A DNA stretch of 64,000 nucleotides from Lactobacillus taiwanensis DSM 21401 (GCF_001436695.1 NZ_AYZG01000017.1:54893-118892), one strand, 5' to 3'. Shown: positions 44,435-53,853, numbered from the stretch's first letter. Notes: generated from the sequence alone by a model not told the origin. Numbers and translations are program-made.

Positions 44435-47001
44435 TCCCTCAACCCTCTTTCTTTAGACATTGTCAATACATAGTAAATTCCTGGAGTACCCGTTAAAAAA
44501 GAGTCATCTCTTCGATTATATCTAGACGGATCCGTCCAATATCTATATGCTCCTTTTTTAGAAGACATAGCATATATTATTTTTCTATATTTACTTTCTA
44601 ATTCTTTTCCTTTTTCATAATACTTTGAGAAAAATAAAATTCCCGCTGCTCCCTGTAGTAGATTAGCTGTAAATACAATATTTAAATTTAGCAACGTATG
44701 ATTTATTAGACCAAGTATATTATCTATATTATTTATGTGTTTTTTAGTTAGTCTCTTATAAGATATTAAAAATACTCCTATTCCTGCTGTTCCTGAAAAA
44801 AGTAAGGGATAATGGTGATTGTCAAAATTTGACATTTGCCAGTATATGTATCCATTTTTATAATTTTTCTTCATATTTATTTGTTCATAAATCATATCTG
44901 TAATCTTTAGAATTTTTTTATTATCCATAATTTTTAGATACTCGCAGAAAAATATTCCAACTCCAACTGATCCATAGCCTAGATCTAAAATTTTATTATT
45001 AAGTTTATAATTTGCATTACCTGCATTGATATCAATAATTTTTCCGTCTCTTACTTCAATACGTTTATATACTGTATTTATAAGTGTATTAATTATTTTT
45101 AGTAAACGTTTATCCTTAGAAAGATGATATGCTTTGCACAACATATATCCAATTCCACAATTTCCGTACAAAAAACTTGTATAGTATTTTTCAAAATCTG
45201 TATTCTCTAACGAAATGATAATTTTTTCTCGTAAGTCACTATATTTGATATTTGAGTAAAATTTATTGTACCAGTCAATACAGTATAGAAGACCTACGTC
45301 GCCTGTAATTAAATTATGGACATTATAGTGTGGAATATAATCATAAGCATAATTGATTGTATTTAACAACTTAGTCATTTTGTTATAAGAATATTTTTTA
45401 TTCGAATAAGCTTGATTTTTTAATAACATTAGATCTGCCACTAATCCTCCATCTAAACTAATAATTTGAGTTTTTCTTAAAACATCTATCCTATTAGTCA
45501 CTTTATTATTGGTAATTACTATTTTTTTAGCTCTTTCCTTAAGATAGGCTTTTAAGTTTAGATTGATCGTATTAGATATTATCGGCTCGTTTAGAGGCAT
45601 ATTTAAAGTAAAATTTTTTATTAAATAAAATTTTTTTATAAAATATGATAATTCTTTCTCACAGTGATACATCATTTCAATACCAAGAAAAGACAATTGC
45701 AATATCCTAGAATTTTTCTCATTTATTGCAATAGCAATTTTTTCTAACTTTTCTCTTTGCTTTTTAGAGCTAATTAAATCTTCCTGATAAATTGGTTTTA
45801 CGGTAGTAGTTAAATAGAATATAAGGGCTCCTAAGCCATATACATCTCGTTGAGTAGACCAACGTCTAATACCCTTTTCTCTTATTGAAAAAAATCCTGG
45901 AGTTGCCCCATCATAAGCTTTTAAATTAGAGAATTGATTTGCTAGCTCGTAATCTATAAGTATGGGAATATCGTTGTTTACAATAATATTACTTGGAGAT
46001 ACATCTCTAAAAATAATGCCATTATTATGTAATTTTTTAATATCTGATAATAGATAATCAATAATTTTAACTATAAATATATTTCTTTGATTTCTATCAG
46101 CATCATAATATTTTCCGGTTCTAAAATATTCACTTAATGAAAAACCGTATACAAATTCTTCGACTAATATTGACTCGTTCGTATACTCCTTTAATAAAAT
46201 AGGTTTTACAGAATTAATAATATTGTGAATTTTTTTTAAATAGTAATATTCATTTTTCAATCTATCCGCTGCAGATCTTCCTAACTTATCAATAAGTTCA
46301 TTTGCATACGCCTGTTTTATAAATACCTTTTTATTTTTATAAAAAGCTACAAATGTATTCCCTTTACTAGTTGTATTAATATGCTTAATCTTTTCGAAGC
46401 CTAATTTTTCTAACTTTAGTGTTATTCGTTCTTTTTCATTAAGAGGAGGCTTTAAAAAAGTAGGGATTGCAGTTTTCAATAGACTTTTACGATAATCTAA
46501 TACTTTTTTTCCTTCATAATTAATAGCAGGTTTTAAGTACCCCATACTATCCGGCAGATATTCTGCTAAAAAAGCACCATATCTGAAAAAAACATTAGTA
46601 TCTTTAAATCTATAATCCCATCTAACTATAGGATACTTATTCTCTTTGAGATCGGCACTTAATTTTTCCGCATAATCTTTTAAATTAGCAAAACTCTGGT
46701 CAGATGGATAAATAGTTATCATTTTTCCTTGTGTTTCAAGCTTAGTTCCGCCAGTGGTCAATGCTAGCATGGCATGATAATCAATCGGAATCTTAAAAGT
46801 ATCTTTTTTTTCTATTACAATTTTAGAAACTCTTTCCACTATTTTCCAAAAATCAACAGGAGATGCTGAAATATGTATTTTCCACCCAATTGTTGGAATA
46901 GTATTTTCTTTAGATGCTAAATAAATCCATTGTTTATCAAAATTAACCTTATAGCTATTTGATAAACAATTTATTTTTAATTTATAAACTGGATTATACA
47001 T
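44431..47001 (-). CDS. Class III lanthipeptide synthetase (LanKC/RamC-like)
   Basis: An 856-aa three-part enzyme. Residues 1-200 form the N-terminal lyase-like domain (GWKIHISASP at 39-48, RWDYRFKDTNVFFRYG). Residues 200-460 are a Ser/Thr kinase: VFIK with Lys229, FRDVSPSN with Asp333 and Asn338, and LIDYE with Asp350. Residues 510-856 form a LanC-like cyclase seen as Gly-rich repeats (GYGSVGVG 675, SGTAGIG 736, TGTPGI 837). The zinc ligands of class I, II and IV cyclases (W-C-x-G and C-H-G) are absent, which marks class III. Such enzymes phosphorylate Ser/Thr, eliminate phosphate and close thioether rings. AGGAGGA precedes the ATG. Visibly richer in ATA and AGA codons than neighbouring housekeeping genes. 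Confidence 0.9.
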   Translation of the reverse strand: MYNPVYKLKINCLSNSYKVNFDKQWIYLASKENTIPTIGWKIHISASPVDFWKIVERVSKIVIEKKDTFKIPIDYHAMLALTTGGTKLETQGKMITIYPSDQSFANLKDYAEKLSADLKENKYPIVRWDYRFKDTNVFFRYGAFLAEYLPDSMGYLKPAINYEGKKVLDYRKSLLKTAIPTFLKPPLNEKERITLKLEKLGFEKIKHINTTSKGNTFVAFYKNKKVFIKQAYANELIDKLGRSAADRLKNEYYYLKKIHNIINSVKPILLKEYTNESILVEEFVYGFSLSEYFRTGKYYDADRNQRNIFIVKIIDYLLSDIKKLHNNGIIFRDVSPSNIIVNNDIPILIDYELANQFSNLKAYDGATPGFFSIREKGIRRWSTQRDVYGLGALIFYLTTTVKPIYQEDLISSKKQREKLEKIAIAINEKNSRILQLSFLGIEMMYHCEKELSYFIKKFYLIKNFTLNMPLNEPIISNTINLNLKAYLKERAKKIVITNNKVTNRIDVLRKTQIISLDGGLVADLMLLKNQAYSNKKYSYNKMTKLLNTINYAYDYIPHYNVHNLITGDVGLLYCIDWYNKFYSNIKYSDLREKIIISLENTDFEKYYTSFLYGNCGIGYMLCKAYHLSKDKRLLKIINTLINTVYKRIEVRDGKIIDINAGNANYKLNNKILDLGYGSVGVGIFFCEYLKIMDNKKILKITDMIYEQINMKKNYKNGYIYWQMSNFDNHHYPLLFSGTAGIGVFLISYKRLTKKHINNIDNILGLINHTLLNLNIVFTANLLQGAAGILFFSKYYEKGKELESKYRKIIYAMSSKKGAYRYWTDPSRYNRRDDSFLTGTPGIYYVLTMSKERGLRE

Positions 47002-47021
47002 AATTTTTCCTCCTAAACTAC

Positions 47022-47058
47022 TTGACTTAATTTTAAAAATAAAATATTATTAAGTCAA
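47022..47058. promoter_or_regulatory. Symmetrical divergent promoter between lanKC and the precursor gene
   Basis: A perfect inverted repeat, TTGACTTAAT (47022-47031) and ATTAAGTCAA (47049-47058), places a TTGACT -35 box on each strand, facing the other. Rightward: TTGACT, 17 bases, TATTAT (47045-47050). Leftward: TTGACT (47053-47058), 17 bases, TAAAAT (47030-47035). The two promoters fully overlap, so polymerases cannot occupy both at once, and a dimeric regulator could bind the arms. Confidence 0.75.
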
Positions 47059-47088
47059 CATTAAAAAAGAAAAAGGAGAATTAAAATT

Positions 47089-47211
47089 ATGAAAGAAAGC
47101 AAGAAAGAAATTTTAACTATTTCAGTAAAGGAATTTACAAATGATATGGATCCATTAGCAGTTGATCTATTCGGTGAATGTTTTACTGGTAAAACTATTA
47201 TTAACAAATAA
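47089..47211 (+). CDS. Lanthipeptide precursor peptide
   Basis: A 40-aa peptide starting MKESKKEILTISVKEF, with GGAG 10 bases before the ATG. The charged, helix-prone first half looks like a class III leader. The second half runs DMDPLAVDLFGE then CFTGKTIINK. It has a single Cys (31) and two candidate Thr (33 and 36), both after the Cys, and no Ser/Thr between 18 and 30. It is divergent from lanKC across a shared promoter and closed by its own terminator. Too small for usual gene callers. Being the substrate of the adjacent LanKC is inferred from position and composition. Confidence 0.75.
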   Translation: MKESKKEILTISVKEFTNDMDPLAVDLFGECFTGKTIINK

Positions 47212-47244
47212 GGCTACTACTTTAAAAGTTTAACCTTTATTACG

Positions 47245-47277
47245 AACGCTAAATCTGAATGATTTAGCGTTTTTTTG
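47245..47277 (+). terminator. Terminator of the precursor gene
   Basis: Perfect 11-base arms AACGCTAAATC (47245-47255) and GATTTAGCGTT (47261-47271) around TGAAT, followed by further T. It lies 34 bases after the precursor stop and supports a monocistronic short mRNA. Confidence 0.9.
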
Positions 47278-47337
47278 ATTAAAAATTAAAACTAAATGGC
47301 ATATTTTTAACTTTTAAACAATTTATTTTCATCACAA

Positions 47338-47378
47338 AAATAAGCTCATCCCCTAAAACGGAAATGAGCTTATTTTGA
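47338..47378 (-). repeat. Repeated terminator hairpin, copy 3
   Basis: AAATAAGCTCAT and ATGAGCTTATTT with the same loop as copy 2. On the minus strand it terminates the sucrose PTS gene. Together copies 2 and 3 bracket the exporter-lanKC-precursor block. Confidence 0.85.
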
Positions 47379-47393
47379 TTTACTTATCAATAA

Positions 47394-49337
47394 TTATCTC
47401 TTAGTAACTGCGATTAAGTCGTCACCATGCTTCTTTTCTACGCCATCAATACGTTGAACATTTGCATAGCTAGTAGTATTAGTAATTACAGTCATGACAG
47501 TTGTATCGTATCCTGCTTTCTTCACAGCATCTAAATCAACTGTTCCAAGCTTTTCACCTTTTTCAACATGTTGGCCTTGTTTTACATCAGTAGTAAATCC
47601 TTCACCCTTCATGTTTACAGTGTCGATACCAATGTGAATTAAAACTTCTGCACCTTCGTCTGATTTAATTCCATAAGCATGCTTAGTTTCATAAGCAACT
47701 GTAATTTCACCAGTTACTGGGGAGTAGATAGTACCTTCACTTGGTACCATTGCAGCACCCTTACCCATTGCTTCAGTAGAGAAGACTGGATCATTTACAT
47801 CTTTCAAGCTTTCTGCTTTACCTGAAACAGGAGCAGCAATTACTTCATCATGTAATTCTTTATCTTCTTTGATAATTTGTTCAGCTTTTTCTTGTTGTGC
47901 TACTTGATCACCAGCAGATTCAACAGTACCCGATTCTTCTACGACGTCTTCCTTAAGGTGACGTTTACCGTATACAAAGGTTAAACCAAAAGCAACAATA
48001 AAACTAATTGCTACTGATAATGCCCACATTGGAATACTCTTTGGAACCATTGACAAGAATCCAAGGAAACCAGCTGAACCAAGGGCAGCAGCAGTAACAT
48101 GCATTAATCCTGCAAAAGCAGCACCAACACCTGCACCAATTAAAGCACAGAAGAATGGGAACTTGTACTTCAAGTTAACACCAAACAATGCTGGTTCGGT
48201 AATACCAAGTAATGCAGAAACACCAGATGAACTTGCTAAACCTTTAACTTTTTCATTCTTAGTTAAGAAGTAAATAGCAAAGGTAGCAGCACCTTGAGCA
48301 ACGTTAGCCATACATGCGGTAACAAAGATAAAGTCACCGGATCCACGACCACGTGCATATTCAGCTAAAAGTTGAGTTTCAACTGCTGGGAAACTTTGGT
48401 GAAGACCAGTAGTAACAATAGCTGAGTAAGATAAACCAAAGATACCCATACCAAAGGCACCAGTTGTGTTGTATAACCAAACAATGGCAGCAGTAATTGC
48501 ATCTGACACACCTTTAAAGACTGGTCCAATAATTGTGAAAGTCAAGAAACCAGTAATCATAATTGAAAGAAGTGGTGTGAATGTGAAGTCAACTGCAGAT
48601 GGCAACCACTTGTGGAATCTCTTTTCTAAGAAAGCTAAAAGCCAAACTGCTACTAAAACCGGAATAACTTGGTATTGGTAGTTAGTTTGAGAAACATGTA
48701 AACCAAAGATATCCCAATATTTACCTGCTCCACCTAAAGCTGGAGTAGTCATAATCATACCAATAGTTGCACCCAAGAATTGGTTAGCTCCAAAACGTTT
48801 AGCAGCAGACATACCAACTAAGATAGGCATGAAAATAAATGGAGCAGCGGACATTACCTGAATAATTTCAGATAATCCTTTAACACTAGGTGCCATTTGA
48901 ACAACTGACTTAGCTCCAAATAATCCTGGAGAAGTTAAGAAGTTGTTCAAAGCCATCAATAAACCACCAGCTACTAGGGCTGGAATAATAGGAACAAAGA
49001 TATCAGATAAAAGCTTGATAAATGCCATTACTGGGTTAAACTTTTGATCCTTTTGGGCAACTTTCTTCAAATCATCAGTTGAAAGTTCAGATAGACCTGT
49101 CATTTTGATTAATTCATCGTAGACGTTATTAACATCCCCAGGCCCAATAATAATTTGAAATTGACCATTAGTTTTGAAAGTACCCTTGATATCTGGATCG
49201 CTATCAAGCATTTTCATATTTACTTTACTATCGTCCTTTAAGACTAAACGTAGACGCGTAGCACAGTGAGCAGCGGCTACTAAGTTGTCGCGACCAACAG
49301 CTTCAATAACTGTTTCAGCAACTTTTTTGTGATCCAT
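47394..49337 (-). CDS. scrA: Sucrose-type PTS transporter, EIIBCA
   Basis: A 647-aa PTS permease with fused domains in the order B-C-A. EIIB (about 1-85) has the phosphorylatable Cys25 in [14 protein letters not shown] (about 105-455) has about ten membrane segments and a [10 protein letters not shown] motif. The flexible linker is rich in Glu and Gln, and EIIA (about 500-647) has the active His568 in [10 protein letters not shown]. It imports and phosphorylates a disaccharide. Sucrose is inferred from the divergent sucrose-6-phosphate hydrolase gene; the EII family also includes trehalose and beta-glucoside members. Confidence 0.9.
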   Translation of the reverse strand: MDHKKVAETVIEAVGRDNLVAAAHCATRLRLVLKDDSKVNMKMLDSDPDIKGTFKTNGQFQIIIGPGDVNNVYDELIKMTGLSELSTDDLKKVAQKDQKFNPVMAFIKLLSDIFVPIIPALVAGGLLMALNNFLTSPGLFGAKSVVQMAPSVKGLSEIIQVMSAAPFIFMPILVGMSAAKRFGANQFLGATIGMIMTTPALGGAGKYWDIFGLHVSQTNYQYQVIPVLVAVWLLAFLEKRFHKWLPSAVDFTFTPLLSIMITGFLTFTIIGPVFKGVSDAITAAIVWLYNTTGAFGMGIFGLSYSAIVTTGLHQSFPAVETQLLAEYARGRGSGDFIFVTACMANVAQGAATFAIYFLTKNEKVKGLASSSGVSALLGITEPALFGVNLKYKFPFFCALIGAGVGAAFAGLMHVTAAALGSAGFLGFLSMVPKSIPMWALSVAISFIVAFGLTFVYGKRHLKEDVVEESGTVESAGDQVAQQEKAEQIIKEDKELHDEVIAAPVSGKAESLKDVNDPVFSTEAMGKGAAMVPSEGTIYSPVTGEITVAYETKHAYGIKSDEGAEVLIHIGIDTVNMKGEGFTTDVKQGQHVEKGEKLGTVDLDAVKKAGYDTTVMTVITNTTSYANVQRIDGVEKKHGDDLIAVTKR

Positions 49338-49573
49338 GTCTGTCTCCTCCTTGAAAATGTGTAAGCGTTTTAAATATTTACATGTATTATGATAGCGTAT
49401 TCTAAAATTATGTCAAGCGCTTATCATAGAAAATGTTATTATTTTGCAACATTTTAATTTCTATTTTTTTAAAATACTAGTTTAATACTGTTATTCGTTT
49501 GACATATAGACCAGCTTTAAGTTAACATTCTTATATAAGAATGCGTTTACATATTCGATGAGGTGAATAAGTT
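49338..49573. promoter_or_regulatory. Divergent scrA/scrB control region with LacI-type operators
   Basis: Three related half-palindromic boxes with CG centres are seen: TAAGCGTTTTA near 49362-49372, CAAGCGCTTA at 49414-49423, and AATGCGTTTACA near 49540-49551. The middle box overlaps the scrA -35 (TTGACA at 49411-49416 on the minus strand; -10 TATCAT at 49389-49394, spacer 16). A rightward TTGACA at 49499-49504 fits scrB. A palindrome TTCTTATATAAGAA lies at 49528-49541. The boxes suit ScrR and could also serve as cre-like CcpA sites. Confidence 0.65.
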
Positions 49574-51043
49574 ATGGAATGGACAAGAAAACAACGTTAT
49601 CGCAAATATAAAGATTGGGATGCACAGACTTTATTAAATCTTCAAGCTCAAGCTGCGACTTCCCCATATCAAATGCACTATCATATCCACCCACTTTCTG
49701 GATTGATCAACGATCCCAATGGATTCTCCTATTATAATGGCGAATATCACCTATTTTGCCAATCTTACCCATTTGGACCAGTTCATGGAGTTAAATCTTG
49801 GATTCACTACGCCTCTCCTGACCTAGTTCATTGGCATTATTTAGGTTCAGCAATTGATCCAGATAGTGATTTAGACAATGCGGGAGCATATTCTGGTTCT
49901 GCGATGGAACATAATGGAAAACTTCTATTAATGTACACTGGTAATCATCGTGATGAAGACTGGACTCGAATTCCTTATCAAGTTATTGCTGAAATGGATG
50001 AAAATAATCATATTACTAAACCTGATAAAGCAGCAATTCTACCACCAAATCATGTTAGTGAACACTTCCGTGATCCACAATTATTTAAACATGATGGAAA
50101 ATACTACGTTTTACTTGGTGCACAAGATGCTAAAACTAAGAGTGGTCATATTGATATTTATGAATCAGACGACCTTAAAACTTGGCATGAAAATGGTTAT
50201 TTAGATTTAGGTAAGGATGAAATGGGCTATATGATTGAATGCCCTAACCTAGTTTTCATTAATAACTATCCTGTTTTGATTTTCTGTCCCCAAGGATTAG
50301 ATAAAACAGTGGCCGACTACAAGAATATTTATCCAAATATGTACTGGATCGGCAAAGATATTAATTTAAGTGAAGCTAAATTTACGCCACTCCAAGCTCA
50401 TCCAGCTAACCTAGATGATGGTTTTGATGTATATGCAACACAAGCTTTTAATGCTCCTGATGGAAATGCCTATGCTATTTCTTGGGTTGGCTTACCAGAT
50501 TGTACTTATCCAACTGATAAAGAAAATTGGGCTAATTGCTACAGTCAAGTTAAGCGTTTAGAAATTAAAGATGGTGCGTTATATCAACATCCAGTAGATG
50601 CAATCAAGAATTTACGTCATAATGAGAAACAACTCAATAATGAAAAGATAATTAGTCAAGCAGCTGGTAAACAATATGAACTGAAACTTCACTTACTAGC
50701 CGGTCAAAGTGGAAAATTACACTTAGCTTCTAATGAAGATCTATCATCAAGTCTAGTTCTTGATTTTAATACAGATCAAAATGCAAAATTAACAATTGAT
50801 CGTGCTTCAAGTGGTCCAGCTGTTAACCCAGATTATGGTGCAACTAGAACAATTGACCTGAAAGATGATCAAGATTTAGATTTAGATATTTTCATTGATG
50901 GCTCATTATGCGAAATTTTCATCAATAATGGTCGTCATGTTGCCACTTTAAGATTCTTTGCACCAACTCCAAACCAAAAAATTGCTTTTGACAAAGATAC
51001 TAAGTACACGGGACGACTATGGAGCATGGATTCTATATTATAG
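49574..51043 (+). CDS. scrB: Sucrose-6-phosphate hydrolase (GH32)
   Basis: A 489-aa cytoplasmic GH32 enzyme. The nucleophile is Asp47 in LINDPNG, the transition-state motif is RDP at 166-168, and the acid/base Glu222 is in ECPN. A C-terminal beta-sandwich (about 345-489) includes DIFIDGSLCEIFINNG. It splits sucrose-6-phosphate made by the PTS into glucose-6-phosphate and fructose. GAGGTGAA precedes the start. The scrR gene follows after 10 bases, so the pair is one operon. Confidence 0.93.
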   Translation: MEWTRKQRYRKYKDWDAQTLLNLQAQAATSPYQMHYHIHPLSGLINDPNGFSYYNGEYHLFCQSYPFGPVHGVKSWIHYASPDLVHWHYLGSAIDPDSDLDNAGAYSGSAMEHNGKLLLMYTGNHRDEDWTRIPYQVIAEMDENNHITKPDKAAILPPNHVSEHFRDPQLFKHDGKYYVLLGAQDAKTKSGHIDIYESDDLKTWHENGYLDLGKDEMGYMIECPNLVFINNYPVLIFCPQGLDKTVADYKNIYPNMYWIGKDINLSEAKFTPLQAHPANLDDGFDVYATQAFNAPDGNAYAISWVGLPDCTYPTDKENWANCYSQVKRLEIKDGALYQHPVDAIKNLRHNEKQLNNEKIISQAAGKQYELKLHLLAGQSGKLHLASNEDLSSSLVLDFNTDQNAKLTIDRASSGPAVNPDYGATRTIDLKDDQDLDLDIFIDGSLCEIFINNGRHVATLRFFAPTPNQKIAFDKDTKYTGRLWSMDSIL

Positions 51044-51053
51044 GAAGATAATA

Positions 51054-52040
51054 ATGGTCAAATTAACCGATGTAGCTGCCAAAGCAGGCTGCTCTGTTAC
51101 TACAGTTTCACGCGTAATTAATAATTACGGCTATATTAGTCAAAAAACACGTAAAAAAGTTCATGAAGCAATGAAAGAGTTGAATTATCAACCTAATTCA
51201 GTTGCTCGATCTCTGCAAGGTAAGAAAACCAAATTAATTGGTTTAATTTTTCCTGATGTTTCTAATCCCTTTTTTGGAGAATTAGTTTCTAAAATAGAAG
51301 ATCGCCTTTTTAAGCATGGCTATAAAACAATCCTTTGTAACGCAGGCAATGACAAAGAAAAAGAACGCACCTACTTACAAATGCTAATGGCTAATCAAGT
51401 CGATGGCATTATCGCTGGTGCACATAACTTAGGAATTGAAGAATATCAAAGAACTGGCTTACCAATTGTATCCTTTGATCGAAAACTATCGGACAATATT
51501 CCAATTGTTAGTGCTGATAACTTTAAAGGTGGTAGTTTAGCTACTCAAGAGCTTTATAATCATGGTGCCCGTCACATTTACTTTGTCGGAAACCCCACTT
51601 TAGATGGTCACCCTACTCAAAAGCGACTCCTAGGCTATAAAGAAACAATTGAGGAACTCAAGTTAACGGAACATATCCATCCAGTAATCTTCAACGAAAC
51701 TCTTGCCTTAAAAGAAATGGCAATTAGAGATTTGCTAGAAAATCATAAGGTAGATGGAATCGTTGCTTCTGATGACCTCACTGCCCTCCTTATTTTAAAT
51801 ATTAGCCATGATTTGGGAATTCATATTCCTGAAGATTTGAAAATTATTGGCTTTGATGGTAGTAAAGTTGTCCGTGATTTTGAACCACGTTTATCTACAA
51901 TTGTTCAACCAATTCCTTCAATTGCACAATTACTCGTTAAACTTTTAGAAAAAAGAATTGATAATCCGACTGAAGAATTGGATAACTATACCTACTATTT
52001 ACCCGTAGAATTACTTAAACGTGAATCTAGTGGAAACTAA
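51054..52040 (+). CDS. scrR: Sucrose operon repressor, LacI family
   Basis: A 328-aa regulator. The N-terminal HTH, MVKLTDVAAKAGCSVTTVSRVINNYGYIS, is followed by the hinge helix PNSVARSLQGKKT and a periplasmic-binding-protein-like sensor domain. It probably represses scrA and scrB until the sugar or its phosphate is present. I start at ATG 51054 with AGGAAG upstream; the open frame before it overlaps scrB. Ends just before a terminator. Confidence 0.92.
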   Translation: MVKLTDVAAKAGCSVTTVSRVINNYGYISQKTRKKVHEAMKELNYQPNSVARSLQGKKTKLIGLIFPDVSNPFFGELVSKIEDRLFKHGYKTILCNAGNDKEKERTYLQMLMANQVDGIIAGAHNLGIEEYQRTGLPIVSFDRKLSDNIPIVSADNFKGGSLATQELYNHGARHIYFVGNPTLDGHPTQKRLLGYKETIEELKLTEHIHPVIFNETLALKEMAIRDLLENHKVDGIVASDDLTALLILNISHDLGIHIPEDLKIIGFDGSKVVRDFEPRLSTIVQPIPSIAQLLVKLLEKRIDNPTEELDNYTYYLPVELLKRESSGN

Positions 52041-52079
52041 AAAACATTAGGCACTTCAATGTGTCTAATGTTTTTTGTT
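52041..52079. terminator. Terminator after scrR
   Basis: AAAACATTAGGCAC pairs with GTGTCTAATGTTTTTT. It is between convergent genes and overlaps the stop of the phosphatase gene. Confidence 0.8.
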
Positions 52080-52854
52080 ACTCTAAATATAATTTTCTAA
52101 AATCTTTTAGATCTTGCTTTGAAAAGCCAAGTTCTTTAGTAAAGTAATTTTCAAAACCACCATACCCGCTATCAATTGTCTGAGTAATTCCCTCAATAGC
52201 GGTACCTTCACCTTCAGTAACGTTCATTCGATTAACCATTTTAATCATCTCAGAATCACTTGGAAGCTGCTTTTTAAGACCAAAAGTATACAGTTCATTC
52301 GTCAATAAATAATCGCGTGCAATTGTATGCTCATCTACACCGAGGCCCTTTAAAATTAATGCTGTGGTCATTCCAGTTCTATCTTTACCAGCACTGCAGT
52401 GATATACTAACGCTTCATCCTCCGGTAAGGTAAGTAGGGACGCAAACACACGGGCAAAAGCCTTTTGACTAGCAGGACTTAAAATCACATTTTGATAAAT
52501 TTCACTCAAATAACTGTCAACTTTAGGAATATGATGTAAAAAGCGATATAGTTTATGACTGTCATTAACAAAGTTACCGCTGCTATCTTCCGCATAGACA
52601 TGACAATCCAAAACTTCAACACCATTCCATTTTCGATCTGGCGCCATTACTTGTTCATTGCTTGTTCTTAAATCGCAGTCTACCGTGACTTTCATCTTTT
52701 CTAATTTTTCTTCGTCACGTTTAGTTAGACTACTTAAGGAATCAGAACGATAAATTTTTCCCCATTTAACATGCTTCCCTTCATTATTTTCATAGCCACC
52801 AATATCTCGAAAATTTACAGTACCATCAAAAGTAATTAAGCGATTATGTTCCAT
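52078..52854 (-). CDS. Tyrosine-protein phosphatase (Y_phosphatase3), second copy
   Basis: A 258-aa phosphatase with NFRDIGGYENNEGKHVKWGKIYRSDSL at the N-terminus and the catalytic P-loop HCSAGKDRTGMTTALIL. It is related to the protein at 18357-19160, but only distantly over the rest. I choose ATG 52854 (MEHNRLITFDG) because GAGGATG lies just upstream; two earlier in-frame ATGs lack an RBS. Stands alone. Phosphotyrosine or phosphoinositide substrates are possible. Confidence 0.87.
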   Translation of the reverse strand: MEHNRLITFDGTVNFRDIGGYENNEGKHVKWGKIYRSDSLSSLTKRDEEKLEKMKVTVDCDLRTSNEQVMAPDRKWNGVEVLDCHVYAEDSSGNFVNDSHKLYRFLHHIPKVDSYLSEIYQNVILSPASQKAFARVFASLLTLPEDEALVYHCSAGKDRTGMTTALILKGLGVDEHTIARDYLLTNELYTFGLKKQLPSDSEMIKMVNRMNVTEGEGTAIEGITQTIDSGYGGFENYFTKELGFSKQDLKDFRKLYLE

Positions 52855-53037
52855 TATTTCATCCTCTATCTGCTTTTCTCTCATGATATATTTTAGCCTA
52901 TTTTTATCAGTAATTAAGTATTTAGAACTAAGCATAGATACTTTGGCTAAATACAAAATACTTTCACTTTGTTAGTTTATTTTTTATAATTGATAATAAT
53001 AATTTACAAGAAAAGCACATCAAGGAGGTCGCATCAA

Positions 53038-53853
53038 ATGTCTACAGAACACATAGAAGCCTTAACAATTGCTGGTCATGATAGTGATGGTAGTGCTGGA
53101 ATGCCTGCTGATTTACATGCTTTTTATGCTCGTGGTGTTTACGGTATGGGGTTATTAACTGCTGCTGTCGCAGGAAACTCTCAAGGAATTTTTGCACAAC
53201 AATTAATGCCATTAGATTTTATTCAAAAGCAATTCGACGTCTTGAATGATGACTTTAAGATAAAAGCAGTTAAAACAGGGATGCTTGCTAACAAAGAAAT
53301 TATTGATATAGTAGCCAAAAATTTAAAGCATTATCAAATGCAAAACATTGTGCTTGATCCTGTCATCATTACTAAGCACGGTGCTACTCTTTTAGCAAAT
53401 GATGCTTATCAAGCATTTCTTGAGAAGTTAGTACCTATGGCAACCATCATCACACCTAACTTTTTTGAAGCACAAAAGTTAACTGGTCTTGATCTAAAAA
53501 ATGAAGCTGAAATCAAAGAAGGTGCAAAAAAACTTCAAAAGATGGGTGTCAAAAATGTTCTAATCAAAGGTAGACACCATAATGATACGCAAACAGAAGT
53601 TAAAGATTATCTTTTACTAGAAGACAATTCTGAAGAATGGCTAACCAAGCCGTATTTTAAAACTGATCGCGTTAATGGTACAGGAGATACTTTATCTGCA
53701 GTGATTACGGCTGAGCTTGCAAAAGGGAATGATATCAAGACCGCAGTTAAAATTGCTAAAGATTTTACTTACGAAGCAATTTCACATCCAATTAATGTAG
53801 GATCAAAATATGGTCCAATTAACCATTTAGCTGCACAGGAAGAACTTGATTAG
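53038..53853 (+). CDS. Pyridoxal / hydroxymethylpyrimidine kinase (PdxK/ThiD family)
   Basis: A 271-aa ribokinase-superfamily enzyme. It starts MSTEHIEALTIAGHDSDGSAGMPADLHAF after an AAGGAGG. KTGMLANKEI, VLDPVIITKHGATLL and the anion-hole DRVNGTGDTLSAVITAELAKG (catalytic Asp) are all present. In lactobacilli this group acts as pyridoxal kinase or as HMP kinase; no thiamine gene is adjacent, so PLP salvage is slightly favoured. ATP-dependent and cytoplasmic. Confidence 0.85.
   Translation: MSTEHIEALTIAGHDSDGSAGMPADLHAFYARGVYGMGLLTAAVAGNSQGIFAQQLMPLDFIQKQFDVLNDDFKIKAVKTGMLANKEIIDIVAKNLKHYQMQNIVLDPVIITKHGATLLANDAYQAFLEKLVPMATIITPNFFEAQKLTGLDLKNEAEIKEGAKKLQKMGVKNVLIKGRHHNDTQTEVKDYLLLEDNSEEWLTKPYFKTDRVNGTGDTLSAVITAELAKGNDIKTAVKIAKDFTYEAISHPINVGSKYGPINHLAAQEELD

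Noticed and set aside
44431..47001. Class II (LanM) or class IV (LanL) synthetase
   Set aside because: There is no LanM dehydratase domain; a kinase with an RD-V-S-P-S-N catalytic loop is present, and the zinc ligands needed in class IV cyclases are missing, so class III fits best.
49950..50204. 84-codon frame inside scrB
   Set aside because: Out-of-frame shadow of a well conserved GH32 gene, with low-complexity Met/Ile/Leu composition.
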